Positions 50,575-59,484 of a DNA stretch of 64,000 nucleotides are shown one piece after another; the first letter of the stretch is position 1, and each line of letters begins with the position of its first letter. The stretch is taken from assembly GCA_036704045.1 (NCBI GenBank), contig DATNQM010000037.1, forward strand, positions 248,001 to 312,000, written 5' to 3'. This DNA comes from Ancylothrix sp036704045 (GTDB lineage: Bacteria > Cyanobacteriota > Cyanobacteriia > Cyanobacteriales > Oscillatoriaceae). A program made the position numbers and the translations under genes. The notes under the pieces are model-generated. The model was not told where the DNA came from and made no database searches. It saw nothing but the letters and a program-made list of their open reading frames with translations.

Positions 50575-53500
50575 TTACAGGGGAGTTACTGGTGCATCCG
50601 CACTTTGGCTGTTGCGGGCTGCCATGTATTCGTACATTTGCCACCGGCTGCTAACGTCGTCTTGGGCTTGTTGTAAGAGGCGTTTTGCGTCTGCCGGTTT
50701 GGTTTTGGTGAGCATTTTGAACCGCGCTTCGGCATACATCGATTGCTCGACGGTTTTCTTGGGTGCGCGAGAATCTAAAGTTAAGGGGTTTTTGCCTTGG
50801 TGGACAAGTTCGGGGTTATAGCGATATAACAACCACCGGCCTGATTCAACGATTTCTTTTTGATGGTTCATGGCGGTCGTCATGTTAATGCCATGAGCGA
50901 TACAGTGCGAGTAGGCAATGATTAAGGAGGGGCCGTCATAAGCTTCGGCTTCTAAGAAGGCTTTGAGGGTGTGTTCGTCTTTTGCACCCATTGCGACGCT
51001 GGCAACATAGACGTTACCGTAGGTCATTGCTATTAAGCCGAGGTCTTTTTTGGCTGCGGGTTTGCCACCGGCTGCAAATTTGGCGACGGCACCGCGTGGG
51101 GTGGCTTTGGATGCTTGTCCGCCGGTGTTGGAATAAACTTCGGTATCCAACACTAAGATGTTGACGTTACGGCCAGAGGCGATGACGTGATCTAATCCAC
51201 CGTAGCCAATATCGTAAGCCCATCCATCACCGCCGATAATCCAAACGCTTTTTTTCACAAGGTAGTCGGCGACGCTGAGTAGTTGTTTGGCTTCTGGGGA
51301 GTTGAGTTGTTGGAGTTTTTGTTTAAGGTTTTCAACTTTTTCGCGTTGTTCCCAGATTTCGGCTTCGTTGGTTTGCTCGTTGTTGAGCAGTTCGCCTACG
51401 AGGTTATCTCCTATTTCACCGGCCAATTTTTGCAATAATTCTGTGGCAAATTGGGCTTGTTTGTCGATGGAGACTCGGAAACCAAGGCCAAATTCGGCGT
51501 TATCTTCAAAGAGGGAGTTGGACCAAGCTGGGCCGCGTCCGTCGGCGTTTTTACTCCAGGGGGTTGTGGGTAGGTTTCCGCCGTAAATGGAGGAACAGCC
51601 GGTGGCGTTGGCGATGATCAGCCGGTCGCCATAAAGTTGTGAGACGAGTTTTAGGTAAGGGGTTTCGCCGCAACCTCCGCAGGCGCCGGAGAATTCAAAG
51701 AGGGGTAACTGCCATTGTTGTTGACGGATGCGATCAACGTGCAAATGGCGCCGGTCGGGCAGGGGCAAGGACTCGAAGTAACTCCAGTTTTCGCGTTCTT
51801 GTTGCCGCAGGGGTAAGAGTTCTTCCATGTTGATCGCTTTGCGCGATGGCATGGATTTGTTTTTGGCGGGGCAAACGTCTACGCAAATGCCGCATCCGGT
51901 GCAGTCTTCGGCGGATACTTGGATGGTAAATTCGGTGCCGGCGAAGTCTTTGTCTTTGGTGGCGATGTGTTTAAAGCTGGCCGGTGCGTTTTCTAGGAGG
52001 GCCGGTTCGTAGGCTTTGCCGCGTATGACGGCGTGGGGGCACACCATGATGCACTTGCCGCATTGTACGCAGACGTCGGCATCCCAAACGGGGATTTCTT
52101 GGGCGATGTTACGTTTTTCCCATTGGGAGGTGGCGGTGGGATAGGTGCCGTCGCAGGGTAAGGCGCTGACGGGTAGTTCGTCGCCTTCGCGAAGCATCAT
52201 TTTTCCTTGGACTTCGCGGACAAAGGCCGGTGCTTGTTCGGCAACGGGGGGCGCTTTTTGAATGGTGCTGCTGACGGTGCCGAGTTTGACTTCAAAGAGG
52301 TTGTGTAGGCTGTTGTCTACGGCTTGGAGGTTCATACGAACGATTTCTGCGCCTTTTTTGCCGTAGGTTTTTTCGATGGTTTTTTTGATTCGTTCGATGG
52401 CTTCTTCTTTGGGTAGCACGTTGGCTAGGGCAAAGAAGCATACTTGCATGACTGTATTTATATGTCCGCCCATTCCGCTTTCACGGGCGACTTTGGTGGC
52501 GTTAATTGTGTAAAGTTTTAAGTTTTTACGGACTATTTGCTCTTGGGTTTCTAGGGGTAAATTTTCCCAGATTTCTTCTGGGCTGTAGGGACTATTTAAA
52601 AGTATGGTGGCGTTGTTGTCGGCGGCTTTTAAAACGTCTAGTTTTTCTAAGAAATTCCATTGATGAACGCCGACGAAGTTGGCTTTTTCTATGAGGTAGG
52701 TTGAGCGAATTTGTTGGGGCCCGAAGCGTAGGTGGGATACGGTTATTGCTCCTGATTTTTTGGAGTCGTAAACAAAGTATCCTTGGGCGTAGTTTTCTGT
52801 GTCTTCGCCGATGATTTTGATTGAGTTTTTGTTGGCTCCAACGGTTCCATCGGAGCCTAAGCCGTAAAATAGGGCTCGGACTACGCTTTCGGGTTCGGTG
52901 GAGAAGTTGGGGTCGTAGTCTAGGGATGTGTGGCTGAGGTCGTCGTTGATGCCTATGGTAAAGTGGTTTTTTGGTTTGGTTTGGTTGAGGTTATCAAAGA
53001 TGGCTTTGATCATTGCTGGGTTAAATTCTTTGGAGGATAACCCGTAGCGTCCGCCTACAATTTTTGGTAGGGTTTCGTTTGGCCATTCTTCGTGGAGGGC
53101 GGTGACTATATCTAGGTAGAGGGGTTCTCCACCGGCTCCTGGTTCTTTTGTTCTGTCTAATACGGCAATTTTTTTGACGGTTTGGGGGATGGCTTCGACG
53201 AGTTTTTTTATGTCGAAGGGTCGATATAGTCTGACTTTTAATACTCCTATTTTTTCGCCTTTTTCTGTTAGGTAATCTACGGTTTCGTGGACTGCTTCGC
53301 AACCAGAACCCATTAAGATTATGATGCGTTCGGCGTCGGGGTCTCCGTGATATTCAAATAGTTTGTAATACCGGCCGGTGAGGTTGCCAAATTTGTCCAT
53401 TGCTTCTTGTACGATGTCTGGACAAGCTGCATAAAATGGGTTGACTGTTTCTCTGCCTTGGAAGTAAACGTCTGGGTTTTGGGCTGTACCTCGCATTACG

Positions 53501-54168
53501 GGGTTGTCTGGGGTGAGGGCTCGGCAGCGGTGGGCAAAGATCAGTTCGTCGTCGATCATTGTCCGCAAGTCGCTGTCTTCGAGTAGTTGGACTTTTTGGA
53601 CTTCGTGGGAGGTACGGAAGCCGTCGAAGAAGTGTATAAACGGAATTCTTGATTTTAAGGTGGCGGCTTGGGCGATGAGGGCGAAGTCGTGGGCTTCTTG
53701 AACGGAGGCTGAACAGAGAAGGGCGAAGCCGGTTTGCCTTACTGCCATTACGTCTTGATGATCGCCAAAAATTGATAGTCCTTGGGCTGCTAGGGAACGG
53801 GCGGCAACGTGGATGACGGCGCTGGTTAGTTCTCCGGCTATTTTGTACATATTTGGGATCATCAATAATAATCCCTGGGAGGCGGTGAAGGTGGTTGTTA
53901 TGGAGCCGGTTTGGAGTGAGCCGTGTACGGTGCCGGCTGCGCCTGCTTCGCTTTGCATTTCGATGACGCTTGGTATGGTTCCCCACAGGTTGGGGCGTCC
54001 TTCGGACATCCAGGCGTCTGCCCATTCGCCCATTGGTGAGGCGGGGGTAATGGGATATATGGCGATGACTTCGTTGAGTTTGTATGCAACGCGGGCAACG
54101 GCTTCGTTGGCGTCTAGGGTGGCGTTGGCAAATTGTCTAGTGTGGGTGTTAGAGATTTGTGTAGTCAT
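50575..54168 (-). CDS. nifJ: Pyruvate:ferredoxin (flavodoxin) oxidoreductase
   Basis: Single-chain PFOR that oxidises pyruvate to acetyl-CoA and CO2 and reduces ferredoxin or flavodoxin. The open frame goes further upstream, but ATG 54168 gives the standard N-terminus MTTQISNTHTRQFANATLDA and a 1,197-residue protein. Domains in order: TPP/pyrimidine part with EVIAIYPITPASPMGEWADA; PP/CoA middle region; the gamma domain (KAPPVAEQAPA linker region); a 2[4Fe-4S] ferredoxin domain with CVQCGKCIMVCP and CTGCGICVDVCP; and a C-terminal TPP domain with GACGGCGETPY, GGDGWAYDIGYGGLDHV and DTEVYSNTGGQ. In cyanobacteria it serves dark fermentation or, in diazotrophs, nitrogenase. No nif gene is nearby; the hydrogenase genes upstream favour a fermentative role. 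Confidence 0.96.
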   Translation of the reverse strand: MTTQISNTHTRQFANATLDANEAVARVAYKLNEVIAIYPITPASPMGEWADAWMSEGRPNLWGTIPSVIEMQSEAGAAGTVHGSLQTGSITTTFTASQGLLLMIPNMYKIAGELTSAVIHVAARSLAAQGLSIFGDHQDVMAVRQTGFALLCSASVQEAHDFALIAQAATLKSRIPFIHFFDGFRTSHEVQKVQLLEDSDLRTMIDDELIFAHRCRALTPDNPVMRGTAQNPDVYFQGRETVNPFYAACPDIVQEAMDKFGNLTGRYYKLFEYHGDPDAERIIILMGSGCEAVHETVDYLTEKGEKIGVLKVRLYRPFDIKKLVEAIPQTVKKIAVLDRTKEPGAGGEPLYLDIVTALHEEWPNETLPKIVGGRYGLSSKEFNPAMIKAIFDNLNQTKPKNHFTIGINDDLSHTSLDYDPNFSTEPESVVRALFYGLGSDGTVGANKNSIKIIGEDTENYAQGYFVYDSKKSGAITVSHLRFGPQQIRSTYLIEKANFVGVHQWNFLEKLDVLKAADNNATILLNSPYSPEEIWENLPLETQEQIVRKNLKLYTINATKVARESGMGGHINTVMQVCFFALANVLPKEEAIERIKKTIEKTYGKKGAEIVRMNLQAVDNSLHNLFEVKLGTVSSTIQKAPPVAEQAPAFVREVQGKMMLREGDELPVSALPCDGTYPTATSQWEKRNIAQEIPVWDADVCVQCGKCIMVCPHAVIRGKAYEPALLENAPASFKHIATKDKDFAGTEFTIQVSAEDCTGCGICVDVCPAKNKSMPSRKAINMEELLPLRQQERENWSYFESLPLPDRRHLHVDRIRQQQWQLPLFEFSGACGGCGETPYLKLVSQLYGDRLIIANATGCSSIYGGNLPTTPWSKNADGRGPAWSNSLFEDNAEFGLGFRVSIDKQAQFATELLQKLAGEIGDNLVGELLNNEQTNEAEIWEQREKVENLKQKLQQLNSPEAKQLLSVADYLVKKSVWIIGGDGWAYDIGYGGLDHVIASGRNVNILVLDTEVYSNTGGQASKATPRGAVAKFAAGGKPAAKKDLGLIAMTYGNVYVASVAMGAKDEHTLKAFLEAEAYDGPSLIIAYSHCIAHGINMTTAMNHQKEIVESGRWLLYRYNPELVHQGKNPLTLDSRAPKKTVEQSMYAEARFKMLTKTKPADAKRLLQQAQDDVSSRWQMYEYMAARNSQSADAPVTPL

Positions 54169-54629
54169 GTTATGAAACCTTGTATGTGGGCTGCCAAGGT
54201 TTTGCACTGTCGCGCATTGCATAGTAGGCGACAGGGTGCAAAATTTGTTTGTTTAGGAGAAATTTTGTTTGAATTTTAAACAACTCTTAGGTTGTTTTAT
54301 TCTGATTTGATCCCGATGATTTTTTCTTTTTCATACGGGGTTTTTCTTAAGGCTAGGTTAACCTTATTTTTGTCGATTTTTTTCTTTTTTACAATTTTAA
54401 TTATAAACTGTTTTTAAGGATATGTTTTATTATTTTTAAATTTATATTTTCTTACTGGTTGCCGAGGTTAGCAATCTTTTGTGGCAATGAGTTTGAGGAG
54501 TTGTTATTTAATTTTGATGAGGTTTGATGGGCTTTTAGGTAGGGGCATCATGGGTGAATAGCTACCTAAAAGCCTTTAGATTAAGAAATTGTTGAAATAT
54601 TGAAAAATGTGTACATATTTTAAGATGTT
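54169..54629. other. Intergenic region upstream of nifJ
   Basis: About 460 AT-rich bases between hypC and nifJ, presumably holding the nifJ promoter on the minus strand. A perfect 10-bp palindrome AGGTTAACCT lies at 54355-54364 and could be an operator. No gene, terminator or known riboswitch is seen. Confidence 0.45.
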
Positions 54630-54860
54630 TTAAGTTGTTTGGAGTTGGGAGAAATATTGTAGAGTTTTTTGGGCTTCGTCTTCGTCTACGATGCTAAGGG
54701 CAAACCCAACATGAACAATCACATAGTTACCTATTTCTGCTTCGGGAAGATAGGCAAGGCTGATTTCTTTGAGGATGCCTCCAAAGCTAACTTTGGCGCT
54801 ACGAAGAAGGGGATCATTATTATTGATGCTGATGATTTTACCGGGAACTGCTAGGCACAT
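54630..54860 (-). CDS. hypC: Hydrogenase maturation chaperone HypC
   Basis: 76-residue HypC/HybG-family protein with the invariant N-terminus MCLAVPGKI; Cys2 binds the iron atom after Met removal. With HypD it carries Fe(CN)2CO to the large-subunit precursor. The remainder is a small beta barrel (VSFGGILKEISLAYLPEAEI, IVHVGFALSIVDEDEA), full length. The start is ATG at 54860. It lies 47 bases after hypF on the same strand. HypD, its obligate partner, is not in the window, so part of the machinery is elsewhere in the genome. Confidence 0.95.
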   Translation of the reverse strand: MCLAVPGKIISINNNDPLLRSAKVSFGGILKEISLAYLPEAEIGNYVIVHVGFALSIVDEDEAQKTLQYFSQLQTT

Positions 54861-54907
54861 AATAGGTGTTGGTTTTGGGTAAAAGATTATTGGTGAAATA
54901 GTTTTAA

Positions 54908-57334
54908 TTATGCTTGTTGAAAAAGGGTAGCAATAATTTGTCCGATGGCGATGCTGCCGTCGTTGGGAGGTATGCGTTGATGCCAGTAGGGAGTGAGGTT
55001 TTCTTGTTGGAGTCGGCGGATGGTTTTTTCTATTAAATATTTGTTTTGAAAACAGCCGCCGCTGAGGAGAATTTTTTGCTCTCTTATGTATTTTGCCATT
55101 GTGATGATGGTTTCTACTAATGTGTTATGAAATTTTACAGAGATGGTAGGTAAGGGTATTTTTGTGCTGATGTCGTTTAAGATGGCGAGGATAGTTGGTT
55201 GCCAGTCTATTATTAGGGGTGATTGGGGTTTGGGGATGAGGTTAAAGGGGTAGGTTTGTTCGTTTTCGATGTCTTGGATGGCAAATTCTAATTCGATGGC
55301 GGCTTGCCCTTCAAAGTTGATAATTTGACGTTGGTTTGTGAGGGAGGCTATACCATCAAATAATCTACCAATACTGGAGGTAATTGGTGTGTTTATTTGG
55401 CGTTGATACATGGTTTGTAATATTTTTAATTCTTGGGTGGTGAAGGCTTGGAGGGTGTGAAAAATAAGATGGTTTGGGGGGTTGGTAAAGATGTCGTTTC
55501 CAAAGATTTCGTAAAGTAGTCCCAAGGCAATGCGACGGGGTTCTTTGATGGCTTTTTCGCTGCCGGCTAAACGGAATTGTCGAAAGTGGGCTAGGCGGTT
55601 TATTTTTATTTGTAAGTTGTTGTTGGTTGGTGTTTGTGGGTTTGGTGATATTTGGAAGAATTCGCCGCCCCAAATGGTGTTATCTATTCCGTAGCCGCTG
55701 CCATCCCAAGCGATGCCTAGGGCTGATTTTCCAAGGAGTTGATTTTCGGCTAGGCAGGCTAGGATGTGGGCGTGGTGATGTTGCACTGGCATGAGGGGTA
55801 AGTTGGAGTTTTGATTTAAGTTTTGGGCATATTTTGTTGATAAATAATCGGGGTGGGCATCGCAAGCAATTATTGTGGGTGTAAATTCATAAAGTTGTTT
55901 GAAGTTTTCGATGATTTGTTCAAAGGAGTTATAGGCTTGGGGGGTTTCTAAGTCGCCTATATGTTGGCTGATAAATATTTGGTTGTTTAGGGCTATGGCG
56001 ATGGTGTTTTTGAGGTGGGCACCGGTGGCTAAAATGTTAGGATTTTTTTTGTTTTGGGAGTTGATATTTTCTAGGGAAGATGAGGGAGAAAGTGGGAGGG
56101 GCGCGTAGCCTCTGGCGCGTCTTAATACCATTTCTCTACCGGCTATGACGCGGACTATGGAATCGTCAACGGGGCGTAGGATGGGGCGATTATGAATTAA
56201 AAATAAGTCGGCTATTTCTGATAGTTTGGTAAGGGCTTGTTGTTCGTCTATGCAAATGGGTTCATTGCTGATATTTCCGCTGGTTGCTACTACGGGTTTT
56301 CCTATTTCTGCCATCAATAGATGATGGAGGGGTGTGGAGGGTAACATTATTCCTAAATAGGGGTTTCTGGGGGCAATGTTTGGGGCTATTTGGGGGGCGT
56401 TTGGGTGTGGTTTGTTGACGGGTTGCCGGTGTAATAAAACTATGGGGCTTTCTGGGGATGTTAATAGTCTTTGTTCTATTTTTGAAACTTGGCAGGTTTG
56501 TTTGATTAGGGCTAAGGATGGATACATTAGGGCGAAAGGTTTTTCTGAGCGTTTTTTTCGCCGGCGTAGTTCGTTGACTGCGGTTTCGTTGCTGGCGTCT
56601 ACTATTAAATGAAAGCCTCCTAAGCTTTTGATGGCGATGATTTTTCCTTGTTTTATGGCTTGGGTGGTGTGGGTAATTGTTTCATTTTTTGTGGCAATTA
56701 GGGTGCCTTTGTTGTCTAAAAGTTGAAGTTGGGGGCCACAATTTGGGCAAGCGTTGGGTTGGGCATGAAATCGGCGATCTAGGGGGTTTTCATATTCTTT
56801 TTGACATTGGGGACATAATAAAAAATCTTTCATTGTGGTGTTGCTACGATCATAGGGTAGTTGCTCTATGATTGTGTAGCGTGGGCCGCAGTTTGTGCAG
56901 TTTGTAAAGGGGTATTGATAGCGCCGGTTTTCGGGTTCAAAAATTTCTTTTAGACAGTCTTGGCAGGTGGCGATATCTGGTAAGACGAAGGCGGTTTTTT
57001 TGCCGGTTATGCTGGCTTTAATTTCAAATTTTGTGTAGCCTATGGTGTCTAGCCAGGTGGTTTCTAGGCTTTGGATTATGGCTAAGGGTGGTTTGTGTTT
57101 TTGGATTTTTAATAAAAATTTTTCTAGGGTGGGTTGGGTTCCTTCTACTTCTATAAATACGCCTTGGCTAGTGTTATTTACCCAGCCGGTGAGGTGCATT
57201 GCTGTGGCAAGTTTATAGATAAATGGTCGAAATCCAACGCCTTGTACGGCTCCTTGGATGGTGATGTGAAGCCGATGTTTTGGTGGGGGTTTTGAGGGTT
57301 GGGAATTTTGATTTTTTGAGTGTTGTTTGTTCAT
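54908..57334 (-). CDS. hypF: Carbamoyltransferase HypF
   Basis: Makes the thiocarboxamide on HypE that becomes the cyanide ligands of the NiFe site. Domains in order: an N-terminal acylphosphatase-like domain with VQGVGFRPFIYKLA (about 33-46); zinc-finger pairs (CQDCLKEIFEP, CTNCGPRYTI, CPQCQKEYENPL, CPNCGP); a YrdC-like domain, which makes the carbamoyl-adenylate, beginning near KQGKIIAIKSLGGFHLIVDA; and a Kae1-like C-domain with VQHHHAHILACLAENQ and ILLSGGCFQNKYL. At 808 residues it is a little longer than usual, with an extra basic N-terminal tail (HSKNQNSQPSKPPPKHR). The start is ATG at 57334. HypE, the acceptor, is not in this window. Confidence 0.95.
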   Translation of the reverse strand: MNKQHSKNQNSQPSKPPPKHRLHITIQGAVQGVGFRPFIYKLATAMHLTGWVNNTSQGVFIEVEGTQPTLEKFLLKIQKHKPPLAIIQSLETTWLDTIGYTKFEIKASITGKKTAFVLPDIATCQDCLKEIFEPENRRYQYPFTNCTNCGPRYTIIEQLPYDRSNTTMKDFLLCPQCQKEYENPLDRRFHAQPNACPNCGPQLQLLDNKGTLIATKNETITHTTQAIKQGKIIAIKSLGGFHLIVDASNETAVNELRRRKKRSEKPFALMYPSLALIKQTCQVSKIEQRLLTSPESPIVLLHRQPVNKPHPNAPQIAPNIAPRNPYLGIMLPSTPLHHLLMAEIGKPVVATSGNISNEPICIDEQQALTKLSEIADLFLIHNRPILRPVDDSIVRVIAGREMVLRRARGYAPLPLSPSSSLENINSQNKKNPNILATGAHLKNTIAIALNNQIFISQHIGDLETPQAYNSFEQIIENFKQLYEFTPTIIACDAHPDYLSTKYAQNLNQNSNLPLMPVQHHHAHILACLAENQLLGKSALGIAWDGSGYGIDNTIWGGEFFQISPNPQTPTNNNLQIKINRLAHFRQFRLAGSEKAIKEPRRIALGLLYEIFGNDIFTNPPNHLIFHTLQAFTTQELKILQTMYQRQINTPITSSIGRLFDGIASLTNQRQIINFEGQAAIELEFAIQDIENEQTYPFNLIPKPQSPLIIDWQPTILAILNDISTKIPLPTISVKFHNTLVETIITMAKYIREQKILLSGGCFQNKYLIEKTIRRLQQENLTPYWHQRIPPNDGSIAIGQIIATLFQQA

Positions 57335-57475
57335 ACATTATTTTTTATTGATGGATATAAAGTTTAATAATATTTGCTGTTTAAGTATTTTTGAAATATA
57401 TTAAATTAATGGGTTATTTACTAAATAAAGTTAATTAAAATTAGAGAAATTATGATTTAAGAAATTAATTAAAAA

Positions 57476-57549
57476 TAGGGGCAACCACTGGAGGATTGCC
57501 TCTAAAAAGATTAGGTATAGGGCAACCAGCACGAGTCAGATTGCCCCTA
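57476..57549. repeat. Double palindromic AGGGGCAA repeat
   Basis: TAGGGGCAA (57476-57484) is inverted as TTGCCCCTA (57541-57549). Between them is a second pair of arms, GATTGCC and GGGCAACC, so two stem-loops sit side by side. It lies in the 286-base gap between the CBS-CP12 and hypF genes and is similar to the repeat at 50498. Nothing else is recognised in the gap. Confidence 0.75.
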
Positions 57550-57620
57550 CAAAAAGTTAGATAATCCCTACAGTAGAAAAGGTAATTTTTTTGGGATTTA
57601 TGGAATAGTTGGTCTAGGTT

Positions 57621-58235
57621 TTAGCTGTCATACATTCGTGCTTCTGCGGCTTCGGGGTTTTCTTCGCAGTACACTTCAAAGGAGGTTTTTAGGGGTTTAG
57701 CTGCGCGTTGATGGGAGGCTTCGGCTTCTAATTCTTCGACAATATCCCATGCTGCGGCGGCTTCTTTTGAGGTGGGTCCTTTTTGGGTAGAAACGGCGCG
57801 GGCTTCTTCGAGGGCTTGTTGAATTTTTTGTTGTAATACGGTTTCTTGGGGTTTTTCTACAAAGTCACTTTTCCGTAGGATGTCGGTAATAGAAATGATG
57901 CCTAATAATTCGCCTTTTAGTACGGGGGCTCGCCGGATGCCGGTGTTAGCAAATAAGCGGGCTACATATTCTACGCCTAAGTCTGGGTTAACGACTATGC
58001 AGGGTTTTGTCATTATTTCATAAACTCGCATTTTTTTGGGGTCTTTTCCATAGGCTGCGACTTTATAAACGATGTCGGTTTCTGTCACGATGCCGTAGGC
58101 GTCTTCGTTGGTGCGGCGGTTGACTATGAGGGCACGAATATTTTTTTCTTTCATTAAGTTGACGGCTTCGGCGACTGTGGCTGAGCCTTTTATTGTGATG
58201 ACTTCTTGAGTCATAATATCGGCGGCTTTCATCAT
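57621..58235 (-). CDS. CBS-CP12 fusion protein
   Basis: 204 residues. Two CBS domains (about 1-60 and 70-125; MKAADIMTQEVITIKGSATV, MRVYEIMTKPCIVV) form an adenylate-binding Bateman module. A helical linker leads to a C-terminal CP12-like segment: AWDIVEELEAEASHQRAA (162-179) is the CP12 core, followed by KTSFEVYCEENPEAAEARMY (183-202). CP12 binds GAPDH and phosphoribulokinase to switch off the Calvin cycle in darkness. Only Cys190 of the usual four CP12 cysteines remains; the partner is Ala199 and the N-terminal pair is missing, so classic redox control is lost. CBS-CP12 fusions are known in cyanobacteria. The ATG near 58235 has GGAGA upstream. Its position between hypB and hypF is notable. 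Confidence 0.9.
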   Translation of the reverse strand: MMKAADIMTQEVITIKGSATVAEAVNLMKEKNIRALIVNRRTNEDAYGIVTETDIVYKVAAYGKDPKKMRVYEIMTKPCIVVNPDLGVEYVARLFANTGIRRAPVLKGELLGIISITDILRKSDFVEKPQETVLQQKIQQALEEARAVSTQKGPTSKEAAAAWDIVEELEAEASHQRAAKPLKTSFEVYCEENPEAAEARMYDS

Positions 58236-58273
58236 TGGATCTCCTGGGTTTTTGTTAAGTTTTCCAGCAGTTT

Positions 58274-59050
58274 CTAAGGTGCTAAAACTGGATATTTTTG
58301 GTATTTGAGTAATTTTTCCTGTAATAAATTATACCAGTTTTCCATGCCTGTGCCGGTTCTTGATGAAACTTCAAATATGGTGGCTTGGGGGGCCACTTTT
58401 TGAATGTTTGTGAGGGCTTTTTCTCTGTTAAATTCTACGGCTTGGGCGATGTCAATTTTATTGATAATTACGATGTCTGCTGTTTTAAACATGGTAGGAT
58501 ATTTGAGGGGTTTGTCTTCTCCTTCTGTTACAGACAGTAATACTATTCTTAAGTTTTCTCCTAGGTCATAGGCGGCGGGACAAACGAGGTTGCCAACGTT
58601 TTCTATTATTAAGAGATTGATGTCATCTAGGTTAAGTTTTTGGGCGGCGTTTAATACCATTTCGGCTTCGAGGTGGCAAAGGGTGCCGGTGGTTATTTGA
58701 ATGGCGGGGGCGCCGGCATGACTTAGCCGGTGTGCGTCGTTGTCGGTTTCTAAGTCTCCTACGACGATGCCTATTTTAGTTTGATTTCCGATGTCTTTGA
58801 TGGTGCGTTCTAGGAAGGTTGTTTTTCCTGAACCTGGGGATGAAAGGATGTTTAAAACGAGGAGGTTTTTGGCGAGGAAATATCCGCGATTTCTTTCTGC
58901 AAGTCGGTCGTTTTTATCGAGGATTGATTGGACTATGGGGACGGTTTTATGATGGGTTTCGTGATGGTGGTGATCGTGATGATCCTGGGGGTGGGTGTGA
59001 TCGTGGAGGGTGATTTCTCCGCCGGTGTTGCATCCGCAATCTTTACACAT
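58274..59050 (-). CDS. hypB: Nickel-binding GTPase HypB
   Basis: Delivers nickel to the hydrogenase large subunit with HypA, using GTP. The N-terminus MCKDCGC (Cys2, Cys5, Cys7) is the high-affinity metal site. A histidine-rich stretch (HDHTHPQDHHDHHHHETHH, about 16-34) stores nickel. The GTPase domain has P-loop SSPGSGKTT (70-78), switch region VGDLETDNDAHR, LIIENVGNLVCP and guanine-specific NKID. The 258-residue length is normal for the His-rich type. The start is ATG at 59050. It is 38 bases upstream of the CBS-CP12 gene in the transcribed direction and 35 bases after hypA. Confidence 0.96.
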   Translation of the reverse strand: MCKDCGCNTGGEITLHDHTHPQDHHDHHHHETHHKTVPIVQSILDKNDRLAERNRGYFLAKNLLVLNILSSPGSGKTTFLERTIKDIGNQTKIGIVVGDLETDNDAHRLSHAGAPAIQITTGTLCHLEAEMVLNAAQKLNLDDINLLIIENVGNLVCPAAYDLGENLRIVLLSVTEGEDKPLKYPTMFKTADIVIINKIDIAQAVEFNREKALTNIQKVAPQATIFEVSSRTGTGMENWYNLLQEKLLKYQKYPVLAP

Positions 59051-59085
59051 TTTTAGTTTCCTTTTGTTGTTTGAATCGGGGTTTT

Positions 59086-59442
59086 TTATGGGTCTGGTTG
59101 GGATATTTCTAAGGATGATAGTTCGATTTCTTTGCCTTGTTTAATTTGGTTTGTAATTTTTTTACATTTTGGGCATTCGTAAATGATAATGTCGTTTGGT
59201 TGAAAGGTTGTTTGACAGTGGGGACAATAGCAAAGAATGGGCACTGTTTGAATTTCAAGTTTTGCGCCTTCGGCTAGGGTGTTTTGGGTGCAAATATCAA
59301 AGGCAAATTCGAGGGCTTCGGGGACGACTCCAGATATTTCTCCTATCCGCAAAACTAAGCGATGTATTTTGGTGGCGTTTTGTCGGTGGGCGTGTTCTAG
59401 GGCTATTTCGATGGTGTTTTGCATTAAGCTGATTTCGTGCAT
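59086..59442 (-). CDS. hypA: Hydrogenase nickel incorporation protein HypA
   Basis: 118-residue nickel metallochaperone. N-terminal MHE with His2 binds nickel. Zinc is held by the paired cysteines Cys73, Cys76 (CYCPHC) and Cys90, Cys93 (ECPKC). LRIGEISGVVPEALEFAFDI is the family core. The start is ATG at 59442. It lies between hoxW and hypB on the same strand, with short gaps, so it is probably part of the hox-hyp operon. Confidence 0.96.
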   Translation of the reverse strand: MHEISLMQNTIEIALEHAHRQNATKIHRLVLRIGEISGVVPEALEFAFDICTQNTLAEGAKLEIQTVPILCYCPHCQTTFQPNDIIIYECPKCKKITNQIKQGKEIELSSLEISQPDP

Positions 59443-59484
59443 TTTTATCAGTTATTGCTTATTTTAATTGTTGAAAAAATTTAC

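Noticed and set aside
53354..54025. Long Arg/Pro-rich minus-strand frame inside nifJ
   Set aside because: Shadow frame of the PFOR gene with unnatural composition.
50575..54168. nifJ as part of a nitrogen-fixation cluster
   Set aside because: No other nif gene in the window; the neighbours are hydrogenase and glycolytic genes.
50575..54222. nifJ with 18 extra N-terminal residues
   Set aside because: The extra segment is not family-like and MTTQ at 54168 matches the usual PFOR start.
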